64,000 bases of DNA from contig NC_051453.1 of the NCBI RefSeq assembly GCF_001649575.2, positions 16,869,151 to 16,933,150 of the forward strand, in the 5' to 3' direction. The position numbers were made by a program, and so were the translations under genes. Under the pieces are notes generated by a model that saw only the letters and a program-made list of their open reading frames with translations, was not told where the DNA came from and ran no database searches. The DNA is from Kryptolebias marmoratus. Lineage: Eukaryota; Chordata; Actinopteri; Cyprinodontiformes; Rivulidae. This document shows, one piece after another, positions 32,601-45,500 of this stretch; position 1 is the stretch's first letter; each line of letters begins with the position of its first letter.

Positions 32601-35600
32601 ACACGCCTGTATTTGTACAACTTTGATTTTAGTTGTTGGGACTGAATGTGGTGTACTGTCACACTTGTGTGATTGTGTGTGGTTTTCAAGGCAAATATTT
32701 GATTAAATTTGACCAGCTGGGTGTTGTAGCTCTACTTTACTCTGCCAGTTTATCTTGGACATTGGTGAGTTTGTCTGCAGTTAGAATAGAAGAAGAGGTT
32801 GTTGAAGACAAGAATTTGATATTTCTGAAAATGATCTGTTCTCAGTGGATATTTTGGCCTTTTTGACACTACACTATCCATAATACTTACATTGAACTAA
32901 AACACAGGTGGTTGCTGGTTGGTTTCCTTTGTTGTTAATAATGGACTTGTGGGTTTCGGTGTCTATTTGCTCTGTCAGGACTCAGTGGCGCTAAAAGATA
33001 AAACTTAATAGTCAGTCAACAGAAGCAGCAGCAGTGGGTTTGCTGCGTAAACAGCTTGTGTAATGTGAAGATGAGCTCAGCTGTGAAGGTTTTGTGTGTT
33101 AATGTGTGTTTTACCTGTATTTTTTTTCTACAGCTCACAGGTAAGTGGATTAGAAACCGTATAATTCCCAAAGTTGGGTGTGTCTACAAGTTAGGCTGGT
33201 ATGTAAGTGTGTGCAAGTGGGTTCATATAGTTATCCCCATATGTGTGTGTGTGTGTGTGTGTGTGTGTAGCTATGCTGCCGAGCCTGGTTCTGCATCGTT
33301 CCTCTGTTCATCCATACAAGAGGGGTTTTTACTGCAGTGACTCCAGCCTCAACTATAACTACAAGAACAGCACCATACCCTCTTCAGTGCTCACTTCTGT
33401 TGGCTTGACACTGCCCATGGTGTCCGTAAGTTGTCTCACCCCCCGGCTGCCACAAAGAGTGCTTGGCCATGGAAACAATGAAGGCAGAAACAGGGAGGGC
33501 TTGAGGTTCATGATTTTTAAGAGTGACAACTAAGGATACTCAAGTGAATTGGCTGGTGACTGGAATTGAACACTTTAAAGCTTTATTTGGATTTATTAAG
33601 GAATATGTTGTTTCTTTCTGGGTTTTATTTATACAAAGCCATCTGACTCATAACCCGATACAATATTTGTAGATTTCCAGTGACAAAGACAGAGAGCCAT
33701 CTAACTTGGTGCTGTTTTAAAGAAAGTTTAAGTTAGTGTCTTTTTTTATCGAAATAATTTATTAGGAATATACAGACAAACTTTTGAAAAGAAAAATGTA
33801 AGTGTTTCTAATTATAGTTAAAAAAAAAATCAGAATCTGTCAAAATCTGAAATTGACCAAATTTGGAATTGGCAGGTCAGAGGCTTAAGAAAAATCTGAA
33901 ATTGGATTCTACCTGGAAAACTAATTGGTACATGTCTGGTGACATTGTAACAAAAGACAGGAAAAGTTTATAAATTGGCTTTTGTAACAACAGTTGCATC
34001 CATTTGAGAAATTGTCTCTCGTAGCCTATAGAGGTTGTCCACTCTTCACATCCTCAAGCCCAACCCTTTTCTGATATCCCATGATCCCCTGGTGCCAGCA
34101 TGCTCCTTGTGCTGCTCGTGTTCTCTCCTGTTCATGTCCGTGTCACTGACCTGGTGCGTTTATGCTTTCTTTCTTCTCTCCCTCTCCCTGTCCTTCTCTC
34201 TCTTTATGTCTTTTGTAGCTAGCCTGCCTTTCCTGATCATTGAGACTAGCACCATAAAGCCATACCAGCGCGGGTTTTACTGTTCGGACGAGTCCATCCG
34301 CTTCCCCCGAAAAGAGGGAGACACCATTAGTGATGCCGTGCTTTGTGGCGTCGGCATTCTTATTGGCATCTTCTCTGTAAGTCGACCTTTACACCTCCCT
34401 TTTTTTTCGGCTGGTTTATTTTTCTCAAGCTCTTAGATACCTATCACCGACACTTCCCGAGAAGTTTTAGTTATTTATCATCAGGTTTTTTTTCCCCATG
34501 AAGATGATTTATATGTCTCCTCCTTTCATTCCATACCATTTTTCCCATTACACTTTACTCTTCCTTTCCTTCTTTCAGCCATCCTTCAATGTCTTTTACA
34601 CAGTATATTGCTTGGCCAAGTAAGTTAGTGGTAGTGAGAGGCCCCCAAGAGAGATAAGGAAGCATATATATGGTGCATATGTGAGACTTTCCTGAGCCAC
34701 GTTCCCACATTTATTTCTACAGCCTGACTCCATGGCCTCTATGCCCTGTGCAGTACTTTAGCTGAATTAGTTTTTACCAATATGGTGGTGCCTCCCTGGT
34801 AGTCTTAGGTGTCTCACAGCATCAAACGTTTTTACTCCATTACAGGATCCTTACTTAGAAAATGGAAGTAGTACTATGTTGTGCCTTCAAATTCAATTGG
34901 GTTTCAGACCTATTGGAAATATGTCATAATGACTCTTGGTGGGTGTATTTCAATTAGTGCCACATGAGTATGGTAGGTGATCTTTAGGGTAGGCCTTAAA
35001 CTCAGCATGCCACAGCTCCCTCATATGTCCCCAGACTAAGTCGCCGTCTTGCTGCTGTCTCCTTGCCATCAGCTCAGCGGGCACACAAACATACATATAT
35101 ATATAGACGCTGTACCAGCTCAGCTCTTCTGCTTATTGAAAGCAGGAGCCTGAGCTTGTGCTGGTTAGTTTCCTCACGTGTGGGCAATGTTGGCGTGTTT
35201 TACACAGCTGCCTTCTATTAGTGGCGTCTACTGCCATGCCGACAGAGTTCCTTTAACAAGCTCCAACACCTAAACACTCCGTGATGCAGTCACACACAAA
35301 GATACGCACGTATACATGCAGATTCCAAAGTAGCCTCTTGGATTCATCAGAAATGGACACAGAAATGAACTAAAACAGTGAGATAGAGAAGCTAAGCAGA
35401 GGTCTGAATGCAAACGCAATAGCACATAAAAACAAGCAACTACACTCTTATGTTTGTTTCTTTTGGCTGTAAGTCTCTTACTTGTGCTGCACAATAGGCA
35501 AGGAGTTTATTAAAAATAGCAACACATACACAGAATACATGAGCACAGTCAGATTAATTTACTACGCTATACATGAGATGAATTTGGCTTTATATTATAT

Positions 35601-38600
35601 GCATAGTTTTTGAAAATAGTAAGAACAGTGTCCAAACTATTTAACTCTTTGTGAAATAGGCTAAAGAATAATTGGTTTTGGCACAATTACAGTTACAAAC
35701 AGCACATGTTTGAGGAGTAACTTCTTTTCCTAAACGAGTGTGCAACAAGTTGGAGACTATGTATCTAGGAGCCATATACAGAGACAAACATATGATCACA
35801 AGATGATTTAAACCTCTGCGGTCTGTTGTTTAGTTTCAGATCAGAACCACAGTAAGTGGGCGAATAATAGGGCAGTTGTGTGTGAGGGAAGCTAAAAGCT
35901 GCAGATGTGTGTGCATGTACGAGGCTAAGTGTACAATGACTCAAAAGATGGGCAGGTAAAAAGATTTTTGTAAAAGACTGGGCATTAAGAAAATACGCCA
36001 AAGATTGAAGACCTGTCTAGAAAGAGCAAGCAGCTGGTCCAACAGTTAGGTACCCCAGGTGGTGAAGGTTTGATTGACAACTTTGTGCTTTGAGCTTTGC
36101 CTTTGACATGAGTCCCATTAAGTGTAGTTGGGGTCTTTCCATAGGCCCCAGCTCTACTCAGAACCACCTGACATAGAAGTCAGTGTTAGCCTGATTGACG
36201 TAAACCTTTTAGCAGATAAAACTCAGTAAATCATCCTTATATCAAAGTTTGACTAAGTTACTTTCTAAGTCTAGATTGTTTATTGAACTTTCAAATTTAT
36301 TTATTTATTCCCTTTGCTATCACTGCTTTCATTATTGTACACAAAAACTGCATAATACCATTAAGCAGAGAAGCACCATTTCTCAATCTCCCATTCCATT
36401 CAGACTGCCTAATGGAAAGGCAGGCCATGCTTATTGTGTATGTTTGTCTGTGTGGGACTCTCACTCAAACTCCTGTTTGTCATTCTTTCCACTAAACCCT
36501 ACACCCCAGCCCGAAGTTGATTTTTTGCATGATATACACTGAGATGTATGTGTTATAGTACTGCATGATTTTGTGCATGTAAATGTACCAGTGTGAGATT
36601 CAGAAACGTCATCAAACCATGTTATATTGTTGTGAGCAGTTTTCCTAGTTTATCTAAACCAAGCTTTCTTTAGATTGTGATTGGAGAATGCTTGAGGATC
36701 CACCAACTACAAGAGGGAACCAAGTCATTTGTTGGGAATCCTTACATCGCAGCTCTCTACAAACAGGTCAGCTTTGTGTTAGAATAATATTCTGCTGGTA
36801 TAAGTTATTCTAAACGTGGCAGTTATTACAACTCCTTTGTAAGTCATAGCTTGATAATTAGATGAACAAGATCTAAAAATTTTAATTACTAATTGCAAAA
36901 ACTGCATATTTGCCCCACTCCTTTACTTCACAACCAAGGGCCTACTACCAACCAACTAAGAATAAGGTAGAACAACACAAATGTCAGAGAAACCTAAAAA
37001 AATAAACCAGTCGCAGAACCAGTAAGTTAAAGTAATTAACCTACAGCACAAATTATATCCATCGTTCAAATTTTACTGTCCTGAATGTGTATATAACAAA
37101 CATATGTATATACTGTACATAGAGGAAATAAAAAAGCAATGAAAGAAACAACAGCTTAAACAAATCTGTGCTTTACAGCACACACCTATGCACTATGATT
37201 GACTGGTGGGTGCAGGACTTTTTCACAACAATCCTGAAACATTTCCTCAATGTGCAAAATATGAAAAAAAACAAAAACCGAAAATGCAATCAGAGTTGTG
37301 TCTCTGCAGAGAAATACACCACCACACCTCTAGTGGGTCTTGACTGAAAGGTGAGACTTTGATGAAATAAGTCTTAATGCTGTTTTTTAAGAAATAGCCA
37401 GAACAATCTGCCTTAATTTTCAAATATACACAAAATTGTGTTTTTCTAACAAAAACGTGCATTACTCCTCAAAAACAATAGTGTTTTTTTTGCTTTTTAT
37501 TCACATTATTTAGCTTGATTGTAACCGTGATGAGGATCCTGACCATTAGGTGTATATTTAACCCCCCTTTCTACACACAATTGTGTCATCTGAGAGCATT
37601 AAAAATTCAGCAAAGATCCATGTTCTACTTGACAAAGTATTTTAGTATCACAGTCCCATTATTTTGTCTACCACCAATAAAGATCATTGATACCAAAATC
37701 ACTTAGAGGGATAAATCTACTACTACCAAGTGCACTGGGTGAAAATCTAAATTTTGACAGCTGTAGAAACAGAAAAAAGGAGTAGGCTTAGCAGATGATC
37801 AACATGTGCATTGCTTTTATGTCTAATAAATATGTATGTCATTCTACAGATAGGTGTGTTCCTCTTTGGCTGTGCCGTGAGCCAGTCATTCACAGACATT
37901 GCCAAGGTGTCAGTGGGTCGCATGAGACCCCACTTCTTAGATGTCTGCAAGCCGAATTTCGCCACCATCGACTGTTCACTGGGATACATCACCAACTACA
38001 CCTGCACTGGTGAAGAGAGTGATGTTCAGGAAGCCAGGTGTGTGAAAAATTACACAAAAAAAATTACCGTATTTTCCGCACTATAAGGCGCACCGGACTA
38101 TAAGGCGCATTAAGCAAAACAAAACAGCCCCCTTTCTTTTCGGAGAATACTGCACCAACATTAGTGTCAAGCCTCCACCGCGCAGCCCTGAGCAACTATA
38201 ACTGAGCCTTGTCGTTTTCTTTGAGAAAATTGAAGGCCTTTAAATGCGCCTTATAGTCTGGAAAATACGGCACACAAGGATTGTGTTTTCAATGTGTTAA
38301 AAAATCTACATTCAAAACAATGGCTCAATCATAATTTCTTTCTACAGGAAATCATTCTTCTCAGGACATGCCTCCTTTTCCCTGTATACCATGCTCTACC
38401 TGGCTGTGAGTAATCATTATTTCCCACACACACACACACTTCCAGTCACACAAACACACACATGTAGACAGTAACACAGACAATGGCCTTCAGTCTGTAA
38501 AAGCATTCATGGAAAGAGGGCTGGGTTCTCATTAGAGGATTTACTGGTTCAAGGAAGAGCAAATCATTGTTTTGATTCGCTTCCTCACTCAGTTTTAAAC

Positions 38601-39497
38601 TCCTTTTTAAACCGTTGAGAGATGAAAAGATACACTCCATCTGTTTTCTTCAGACCAGCTGCCATGTGTACTTCCTGTTCTCTGTTTCAGTTCTCCCGTT
38701 GTAGGTGTTTCAAGGGGCGTAGCTCCCCAGAAACTGGTCATGCTTCAAACAGTTTAATTACACACACTGACAATTGCCACCTTATAGACCTCCAATCATC
38801 TCCTCCTTCTCTTCCAATGTTAAAACAAGTTTTAATGTCACTTTGCGTTCTACAAAGGATACAAAAGGAAAATGAGTGTGTAGCTCTTTTCACACAACAC
38901 TGAAGTTGCAGCTGATGTGTGATAAAGACCAGTGTTTTGTGTTTGGCTGTCTTGGTTACACTGCGGCCTTGGTTCTCACAGTGGATTGACAGCTGAAGTT
39001 CTGGTGTATTGTGATGTACCGCCATGCTTTGAGCTTATTGTGGGTATTTCCCAGCCTTTTGGTGAACCTATAACCACACTCTGGTCAGAGCAAGGAAAAG
39101 AGCTAAATAAAATGACAGGAGAAAACAGCAGAGAGGGGGTGGAGTTGTGCTGCATCCAGGCCACAGCATGACACACAATTCAGAGACTAATGCTCCAGCT
39201 GTGGCAAACTCAGGACTCCGGCCAGAGGAGGAAGTTGGATCAAACAAGAGGAGGTAGAGAAAAGGCAAAGCAGCTCTTAGAAGATGTTTCAGGAAAAAAC
39301 TAGCCAAAAGCAAAGCCAGTTGGAGAAATTCCTTGTGGAAACAGGAACTTGCTGCAGTTTTAGTTTGTGCCTGCTTAAAACCGGTCATGTGACATGATGT
39401 TTTCACTCCCACTCTTCTTAAGTCTGCCTTAAAAAGTAATCTTGAGTTTTTTATGCAATGGTTGCAAGGTCAGTTTCTATCAGCTCAAATTTCCAAA

Positions 39498-39572
<75 letters not shown>

Positions 39573-42500
39573 TACAAGTGTTTTCCATTTTCCCATTACT
39601 TCCATTTCTTTATGAAAGAAAATGTAAACACCTAGCTTTGCTTGATTTAAAGATAAAATCTAACTACTGGTGTCTCAGAAGTCCACTAGTGAGCTCATTG
39701 TGTTTGTGTAATAAAGTTGCACCAAAGCAAAAGTATAATTGTGACATTTTGGCATTTGTCAGGCAATTTCTGTTTAAGAGTAGTTCTCAGGTAACTGACA
39801 GAAACTTAAGGATGTTGCTGCTCCTATCCAGGAAACTTCAAAACCACAAAGTCCAGCCTTTCCTCCACATTTCAAGATTTAATGCTAAGCTAACTGGTTT
39901 CGACTTTCTTACCAATGACAAATCTTTTTAATGAAACAGTATCGGGCTCAGGGGGGGAAAGTCTGTTTTTATAAACCATTTGTTTCCACACCAGAGGTGT
40001 TGCGTTTTAATGTCATTCTGAAGAACAGTTCAGTTAAAACACCTTATCAAAAAGCTTGTTTTGTCCCCAATAAAAATACAACTGTTGTGACAAGCACAGG
40101 AAAAACAGATTTGTTCTTTCTTGGGTCTATCCCCTGACACTGCTGTTTTTGCTCAGCAGCATGAAACCATGACTCTAACGCTGTCACATCGTCGTCCCTC
40201 CTTCCTCCCCAGTCATCTGCTAATTGGCACACTGTGATTCTACAGCACTTGGTTTCCTGTCAAGCACATCTAAAAGCTACTGATGTGGTCAGAGCTGTGC
40301 CCTGGCAGCGTTTCGATCTGGCTCACAGATAACATGCACAGACCACTCGATACAGTGTGCAAAGACACTGCAGCCATAGAGATCAGACTTGTGTGTGTGT
40401 GTGTATTCAACTGTCGCATGTTATCGCTCCTGTGCATGCAACCGTAGCTTTTTTTTAGGTAAACCAAAAAAAAAAATTTCTTGAAATGTAAAAAGTCTTA
40501 ACCACAGTCATACAGTTTTTCTCACAGCCATGGTGTGAACCAAGGAAAAAAGGGAAAGAAAAGCTTCTTTAACGACTCCACATTCTCGTTCTTTCTCACT
40601 TTGTTGTGTTTGTTTGTGTTTTCTGCCATTTAACTTTGGGTCAGAGCAAGGAAGGCAGAGTGAGAAGGACTCACTGGAATGAGCTGGATTCCTTTTAGAA
40701 ACCACTAGACTTTTAGTCGCTCTTGTGTCCCTGCCATGGGAATATGCAGGGCTCCTATTTTGTTGTGTTCTATTGTTGTGTTCCTCAGATCTAATTGTTA
40801 GAGACAAATTTAGAGAGGAAGACTGGGGCTAGAGAGGCAGAAGCCTGGGGAGGGTTTCAAAATGACACTTGAGGTTTCAGTCAGATGGTCTGAGACTCTC
40901 TGAGGCACTTATCGTGGTTTTAACACCCTGACTTGGCGTGCAGCTTTTCCTCAATCAGTTTTGACTGGATTATCTTGAGTTTTCTCACTTCAGAGAAGGT
41001 CATGTTGTTGTCTGGCAGGTCATGGTAACTCTTTGTTTGGACTAAGATCAAGTCTTCAGTTTTTACATCGCCATCTTCTATCGTAGTTTCCATAGTGTGA
41101 GTTCAGAGGCTTTGAATGACTGACTAGTTCTTGCCCACTACCTGAGAGAGCAACGGTAAGGGAAATCTGAAGTCCAAACATTCCTGCCAGGGAGGAGATG
41201 GGAGGGATCGTTTCCTCTGCTTCTGTAAGGAGAAGAACAATGATTTAATGCCATAGAGGAAATATGTGGAAGATTTACATCCACACCTCGAAGGGCTCGT
41301 AGCTTCAGATTGTTGGGCGGTGCTGTGGTTTTCTGTAGATATAGTTAGCTTGGTAGATTATATGACATAAATATGGAGGTTTGGGCCAAGGCCGACCTTT
41401 GCAGACCTTCTGTTTCTGGGTGTGAGAGACAGGAAGTCAAGGGCACGAGGGGAGCAGAAACACAGGAAGTCTGAGGAACCTGGTCTGAACTCACCGCTGT
41501 GCATGCTAAATGGATGGGGAAAAACAGAAGAGCAAATTTGTGAATGTGTATGCACTCATGTGAGAGACAGAAAGTGGCCTTGAGTTTATATGTTCCTGTT
41601 TTCATTCCCTTCAATCTTTATTATGACCCAGAAAACAGTCTTTGGCAGCAAAGGAAGGGGGGGTGCGTCCGCTTTATCTTCTGTTTACGCTGATTGAGGG
41701 TAGCGAGTTCATCCCAATAGTGTCAAAACATACATGGCAGTTTATGTATGTACATATGTGTGCTTAGCTGTTTTCACAGCTGGGATGTTTAAGCATTAAT
41801 CAGTCACGTCCGGGTCTCAGCCAGTCGAGCATGAACATGTCGTAGAGGAGCACATGTGTTACTCCGTCAGTCTGACATGTTTGCCTACTTTGATTCAGTC
41901 TAGACTTCTCAGATGGTAATAATACATACACACTGCAGGTGCAGGGTTCTGTGCCTTAAAGGGATAATTCAACTCTTTTGAAGTGGAGTTCTATGTACCA
42001 GTTATGAAGAAGTAACACCTTACCTCTTGTAAATAGCTCTTTGAACAACCTCAGATTGAAAGAGCAGAGTTTACATCCAGCAGGACGAACAGGCTAGTCC
42101 AAACGCAGCTAAAGTCAATGTAATTTACTCCTCATGTATTACAGTGGAAGCACTGCTGCAAACTGCTGTTGCTGCTATTTGCTCTTGCATCTAATTGTGT
42201 AATGGGAAATTGATTACAGTATAAAGGTTTATAAAAAGCATTTGCATGCGCTGCCATAAAGTATTTGAGATTAGACCTGTTTAAAGATAGCTGTAATTCA
42301 CTTTGGCCTTGGCTACATTTAGACTATTACCTCATCACTCCTGTTGGGTGTAAATTCTATTTCTCCAAATTGAGGTTTTCAAAGTGCTATCTACCACAGG
42401 TAAGATATTACTTCTTCATAACTTTTACACATAATCCTACTTCAGAATGGCCAGAATATCACTTTAAGTTTAAATGTGAAATGAGTCTGGGAGTTTAGAT

Positions 42501-45500
42501 TAATAAAATGAAACTTTCATTGATTTTGAGCATTCATACAACAACTGAGCATATTAATTCTTATTTTTCCTATCTTTGTTTACAGTTTTACATCCAGTCC
42601 AGGTTTACTTGGCGTGGCGCTCGTCTCCTCCGCCCGCTGCTCCAGTTCACCTTGCTGATGATGGCCTTCTACACCGGCTTATCTCGCGTCTCCGACCACA
42701 AGCACCACCCGACCGACGTGCTGGCGGGCTTTGTGCAGGGAGCCCTGGTGGCCTACTGCATAGTGAGTCCACGCAAAACACACAAACGGATCAAAACCTC
42801 AAACATAGTTAGCACTAAGTAACCCTATTGCCAACTGTTCCCTGTTATGTTTGAGGGGAAAAAGAGAACTATAGCAGGTACTGGAGTGAAGATGGTATTA
42901 TAATGAGTAACACATTGCTTGGAGTCAGGCCCTTGCTCATAAGTGTGTGTTCCTATGCATGTCTTGTGTAAGAGCATGTTCCGCAACCTTCCTCACTACA
43001 TTTCATCGGAGTGGTTTCCAGATGATTTTCATAACCATCATCATTACGCTAAGCTCGCACAGAGCCAAGAAATAATGAATATGGGTCAGGAGAATAAGAG
43101 GGGGAGCGTTCAAAGGCCCGTTTTTTATTTGGTGACTTTGGTTCTGTCAGTAAATGCAAGCACACAAGCACACCTTACCTTTACACCGGACCTAAATCAT
43201 GAATGGGAAAAGAATTAGATTCATAAAATTAGGCAAGGCTTAAGTAGTGGCGCCTAGGCAGAGTACTGGCACCGCCTGCACAGAGTTACTCACAGTATCA
43301 TGGTGTTCTCGAATGGCTAGCTTATTAAAGGATTTGTGAGCGGAAAGCTGAGTGCAACAAAAGACTGCAACTCCTAAAAATTAAAAAAGAAAAAAAAAAA
43401 TTCAGGACTCCTCCGGCTGGGCGTAGCTCCTGGACAACATCAGCCTTGACAAGTAAGAAAATTACGTTTTCAGAAAACACAGAGTGTGTGAGCCTGACCT
43501 CCGAAGAGGCAAATCTGGCAACAGGAGAGATGGGTGGGAAGTGACAGGAGAGAGAAGCCTTGTTTGCATCTTGGCTCTGAATGAGTGTGGGTTTAATCCA
43601 ACTCAGCTATTCCACAAGCCTCCTGCATGCAGAGAGACAGCTTAATGCACACATTATTCCTATCCCCACACATATATACACACACAAACACATGCGCTGT
43701 CAAACCCCTGCCGATCAAAGCAATGAGGTTAGTTTTTACAATCCTTGACGCCCCATCTGATTTGCCCGGCCTTTGTAGAAACACACATCTGTGAGTACTT
43801 TAGCTCGGCTGCTTCGGCCTCTGAGTGAGCGACGGAGCAGAAAGGGCCTGACAGGAGATGAGTGGAGGCATGACAGAGAAGCTGTAAAACCTTTGCAGCT
43901 CAGAAGTGCCAGCCCAAAGTACTAAATCAAGGTGTGAACATCTTTAGATCTTCAGGTACCAACAGCACGTGTTCCATCAATTTGCTCTTAAATGAGAAAC
44001 AAAGAAGAAAAGCCTGAGTTCACACTTCAGGGTGTTCAGAGAATCAAAACAGGCTTATTTTTTTCAAAGTTTTGTATGTTTGAGTTATTTTTTTTTTGCC
44101 TCGCTAGAGTTGTCTTTTTGTTGGCTAGCTGGTAAAAAGGATTAAATGATCCAGTCGTAACTTGTACACATTTGTAAAAAGAGTAGTTCCTATCGACAGC
44201 GCACATGCTTTACATACAAATACATGAGGCTTTTTTAGAAGTACATAGGAAAAGAAATGGGTGTTCTGAGTCATACCTCCCAGACTGAGACCCAAACAAT
44301 TGGAGGAACCACAACAGGAAGTTCCCTGTCTGTCCTACCTGGCACTTCCTGTTAAATCTATAGACCAACTTTATTTTTTCCCCTAAAAGTCTTCATAATA
44401 AAACATTTTAAAAAACCTATAACACATAGTAATGTCCTAAATTTGTGCACATTTACAGTAAGGCACATGCGGCACACACTTTACAACAAAGCAGCATTGT
44501 TCGATGGTATTTTTGGAAATAAGTTTACACCTAAACCCTCTGACCTGCACTGATGTGAAGGCACTCACTGTATGGTTAAGCTACGAGTATGTTCATAGGT
44601 GGTTTACTGTGCGTTCAAACAAATTCTCAGTTTTAGTCTTAGTTATACTACGAACTGCGTGGTGAGTAGTTGATCTTTTTTTATAAGTGTGAAGTCCCCA
44701 GAGTCAGTGCATTCACTTCCATTGTGACTCACATTTCTTAATCTGTGTGGGGTACTTTAATAGTGGTTAGAGAGCCGAAGTAAAGAGCACAACCACATTT
44801 ACTCATTCCTTTAAAGCTTTTGTAAAAGTGTAATGCTGAGTTGCTTTATCCCACACAATGGGGCTGCAGGCTTTGTGTGGGTGTATGTCACAGGCAGGAA
44901 GTGGTATGGTCACGATAACCCTCTTTGCCATGGCAGTTCGAGAGCAATAGGCTGGTGTTTAAGTGATGCAGCAACAAGGGCTTCTGGGATTGGGTACTGA
45001 TGGGAAATTATTATAAAGGTTTGCATGACTCTCAGAGATATGACCTCATATCCTTTCCATTCTCTTAACCTGATCGTAATATGCTGCATAAGACACGCCA
45101 TGCAAACTAATCGGTGTACAGACAAAGAGCCTATTTAGGAGCATGACAGCAGCTGTGTCTACCTACATGTCTTCTCTAATAGTCACTTCGTGGTCAGTAA
45201 ATGTCATGCTCTCATAGAAGAGAATAGCTTTGTGTTGAGGTTACTCTGCAAAATGAGATGCTTGTTCTCATCGCGTATAAATAGATCTGTTGTGACATGT
45301 TTAACATCTCTAACAGCGAATAAAAATGAAGCTTGTTGTTTACCATGAGGCATTTCCAAAATGGGAATACCACGTAATACTTCCTATGGGATCTTGATTT
45401 CCTATAAGAGCTGGCTGTCTTCACAGAGTTTCATGTTGAATGGCAGCCTTTACCCCCACACCTCACTGGCACAAGCTCTAAGCTCGATTTTGACTGGCAG

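Larger units (their letters stand above)
20604..33270 (+). other. plpp3 intron 1, 12.7 kb
   Basis: A very long first intron and the likely home of regulatory elements. It holds an N gap (21369-21612), a run of C before it, GT microsatellite scraps (24574-24583, 24934-24950), a GATA-motif cluster (25950-26130), an unusually un-degraded AT-rich segment (22440-22760), a dispersed repeat (31285-31530) and a recursive-splice-like site at 33140/33141. I find no exon between 20604 and 33130. Confidence 0.7.
38406..42585 (+). other. plpp3 intron 5, 4.2 kb
   Basis: Contains a CA run next to the donor (38431-38442), a TA microsatellite (39503-39568) and a 515-bp TTAA-flanked MITE (41955-42468). No exon recognised. 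Confidence 0.6.

Noticed and set aside
33271..33425. Exon 2a as a decayed duplicate
   Set aside because: It is fully open, keeps both splice sites and both phases, and keeps the [10 protein letters not shown] core, so a dead copy is the less likely reading, though not excluded.
39458..39931. 157-residue frame with an Ile-Tyr run
   Set aside because: The run is the translated TA microsatellite at 39503-39568.
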